NCBI GenBank assembly: GCA_963974475.1
Contig: CAXBCR010000015.1
Coordinates: 13,939 to 77,938 of the forward strand
DNA length: 64,000 nt
Direction of reading: 5' to 3'
Source: CAJXZP01 sp963974475
GTDB lineage: Bacteria > Bacteroidota > Bacteroidia > Flavobacteriales_G > Salibacteraceae
Shown here: piece after piece, positions 63,948-64,000 of the stretch
How the letters are laid out: each line of letters begins with the position of its first letter
How positions within the stretch are numbered: position 1 is the first letter of the stretch
Translations under genes and position numbers: made by a program
Notes under the pieces: model-generated
Databases searched by the model: none
Told to the model about the DNA's origin: nothing
The model's input: only the letters and a program-made list of their open reading frames with translations

Positions 63948-64000
63948 GACCTGGGCAGCCCCGATAGTGATCGGGACAAACCTGCAACCGCCACAGCCGT
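63948..64000 (-). pseudogene. Second tRNA-Arg-like unit, truncated by the window end
   Basis: Same sequence as the first unit from the acceptor end through the T arm to part of the anticodon arm, including the palindrome CCCGATAGTGATCGGG. The window stops at the anticodon. Confidence 0.5.

Larger units (their letters stand above)
63681..64000 (-). repeat. 220-bp tandem repeat (one full unit, second cut by the window)
   Basis: Bases 63681-63780 match 63901-64000 with three differences in 100. Each unit carries the hairpin GCTCGATAC/GTATCGAGC and a tRNA-like sequence, both read on the minus strand. Confidence 0.85.

Overview
The window is AT-rich DNA from a member of the Bacteroidota, most likely a flavobacterium-like (Flavobacteriales) lineage. 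The evidence is repeated TAnnTTTG -7 promoter boxes, SusC-style carboxypeptidase-regulatory domains, PKD lipoproteins, DUF5686/DUF4833/DUF2490-type proteins and a sphingolipid pathway. No transposase, rRNA, CRISPR array or complete phage gene is visible. Lineage below the phylum is inference.

Layout. 1-11.0 kb is ordinary chromosome: a radical-SAM 5' end, a cold-shock protein, a YitT transporter, a PKD lipoprotein, a VWA protein, an RluA-type pseudouridine synthase, an epimerase, thioredoxin, YjdM and DUF2293. 11.1-13.4 kb is a probable envelope-stress unit: an ECF-like sigma factor, small membrane proteins and His/Cys-rich peptides, interrupted by a truncated RhuM gene that lies between two identical terminator hairpins. 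15.4-22.3 kb is a modular defence island: a complete RhuM gene, then a type II CBASS operon (patatin effector CapV, CD-NTase, Cap2 E1-E2 fusion, Cap3 JAMM protease) and a small phosphatase-like gene, bounded by a direct repeat of about 150-170 bp and by a 26-bp boundary motif present three times. 22.4-28.7 kb is a TetR-controlled RND efflux operon with a clear promoter and a shared operator motif.

28.9-39.8 kb is a long co-directional lipid operon: DgkA-like kinase, CDP-alcohol phosphatidyltransferase, inositol-3-phosphate synthase, PgpA-like phosphatase, GtrA, a DUF5686 outer-membrane protein, serine palmitoyltransferase, a GNAT candidate ceramide synthase, a CerR-like reductase, DUF4833 and a PAP2/AUR1-like enzyme. 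Read together it encodes nearly everything needed to make inositol-phosphoryl sphingolipids. It sits between the efflux operon and a patatin gene, and remnants of the tolC 3' end and of the patatin 5' end lie at its left edge, which suggests insertion into a duplicated tolC-patatin junction.

40.8-43.3 kb holds a barrel protein, a CotH-like lipoprotein and a DUF2490 protein. The patatin gene and the CotH gene each carry one frameshift, and each is repaired by adding one G to a GGG run, so base-calling error is a real possibility. 43.3-44.2 kb is repeat-rich and includes a 227-bp MITE-like element. 44.9-49.2 kb is a molybdenum hydroxylase cassette (IorA, IorB, XdhC, MobA-like). 49.2-51.6 kb holds YchJ, another patatin and a kinase-like gene. 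51.6-62.1 kb is a MacB-like ABC exporter (two permeases, ATPase, HlyD-type adaptor), divergent from a NtrC-type response regulator and its histidine kinase, which probably control it. The end (62.1-64.0 kb) has a lipoprotein, a porin-like barrel and a 220-bp tandem repeat whose units resemble tRNA-Arg(ACG) with palindromes in the D and T arms.
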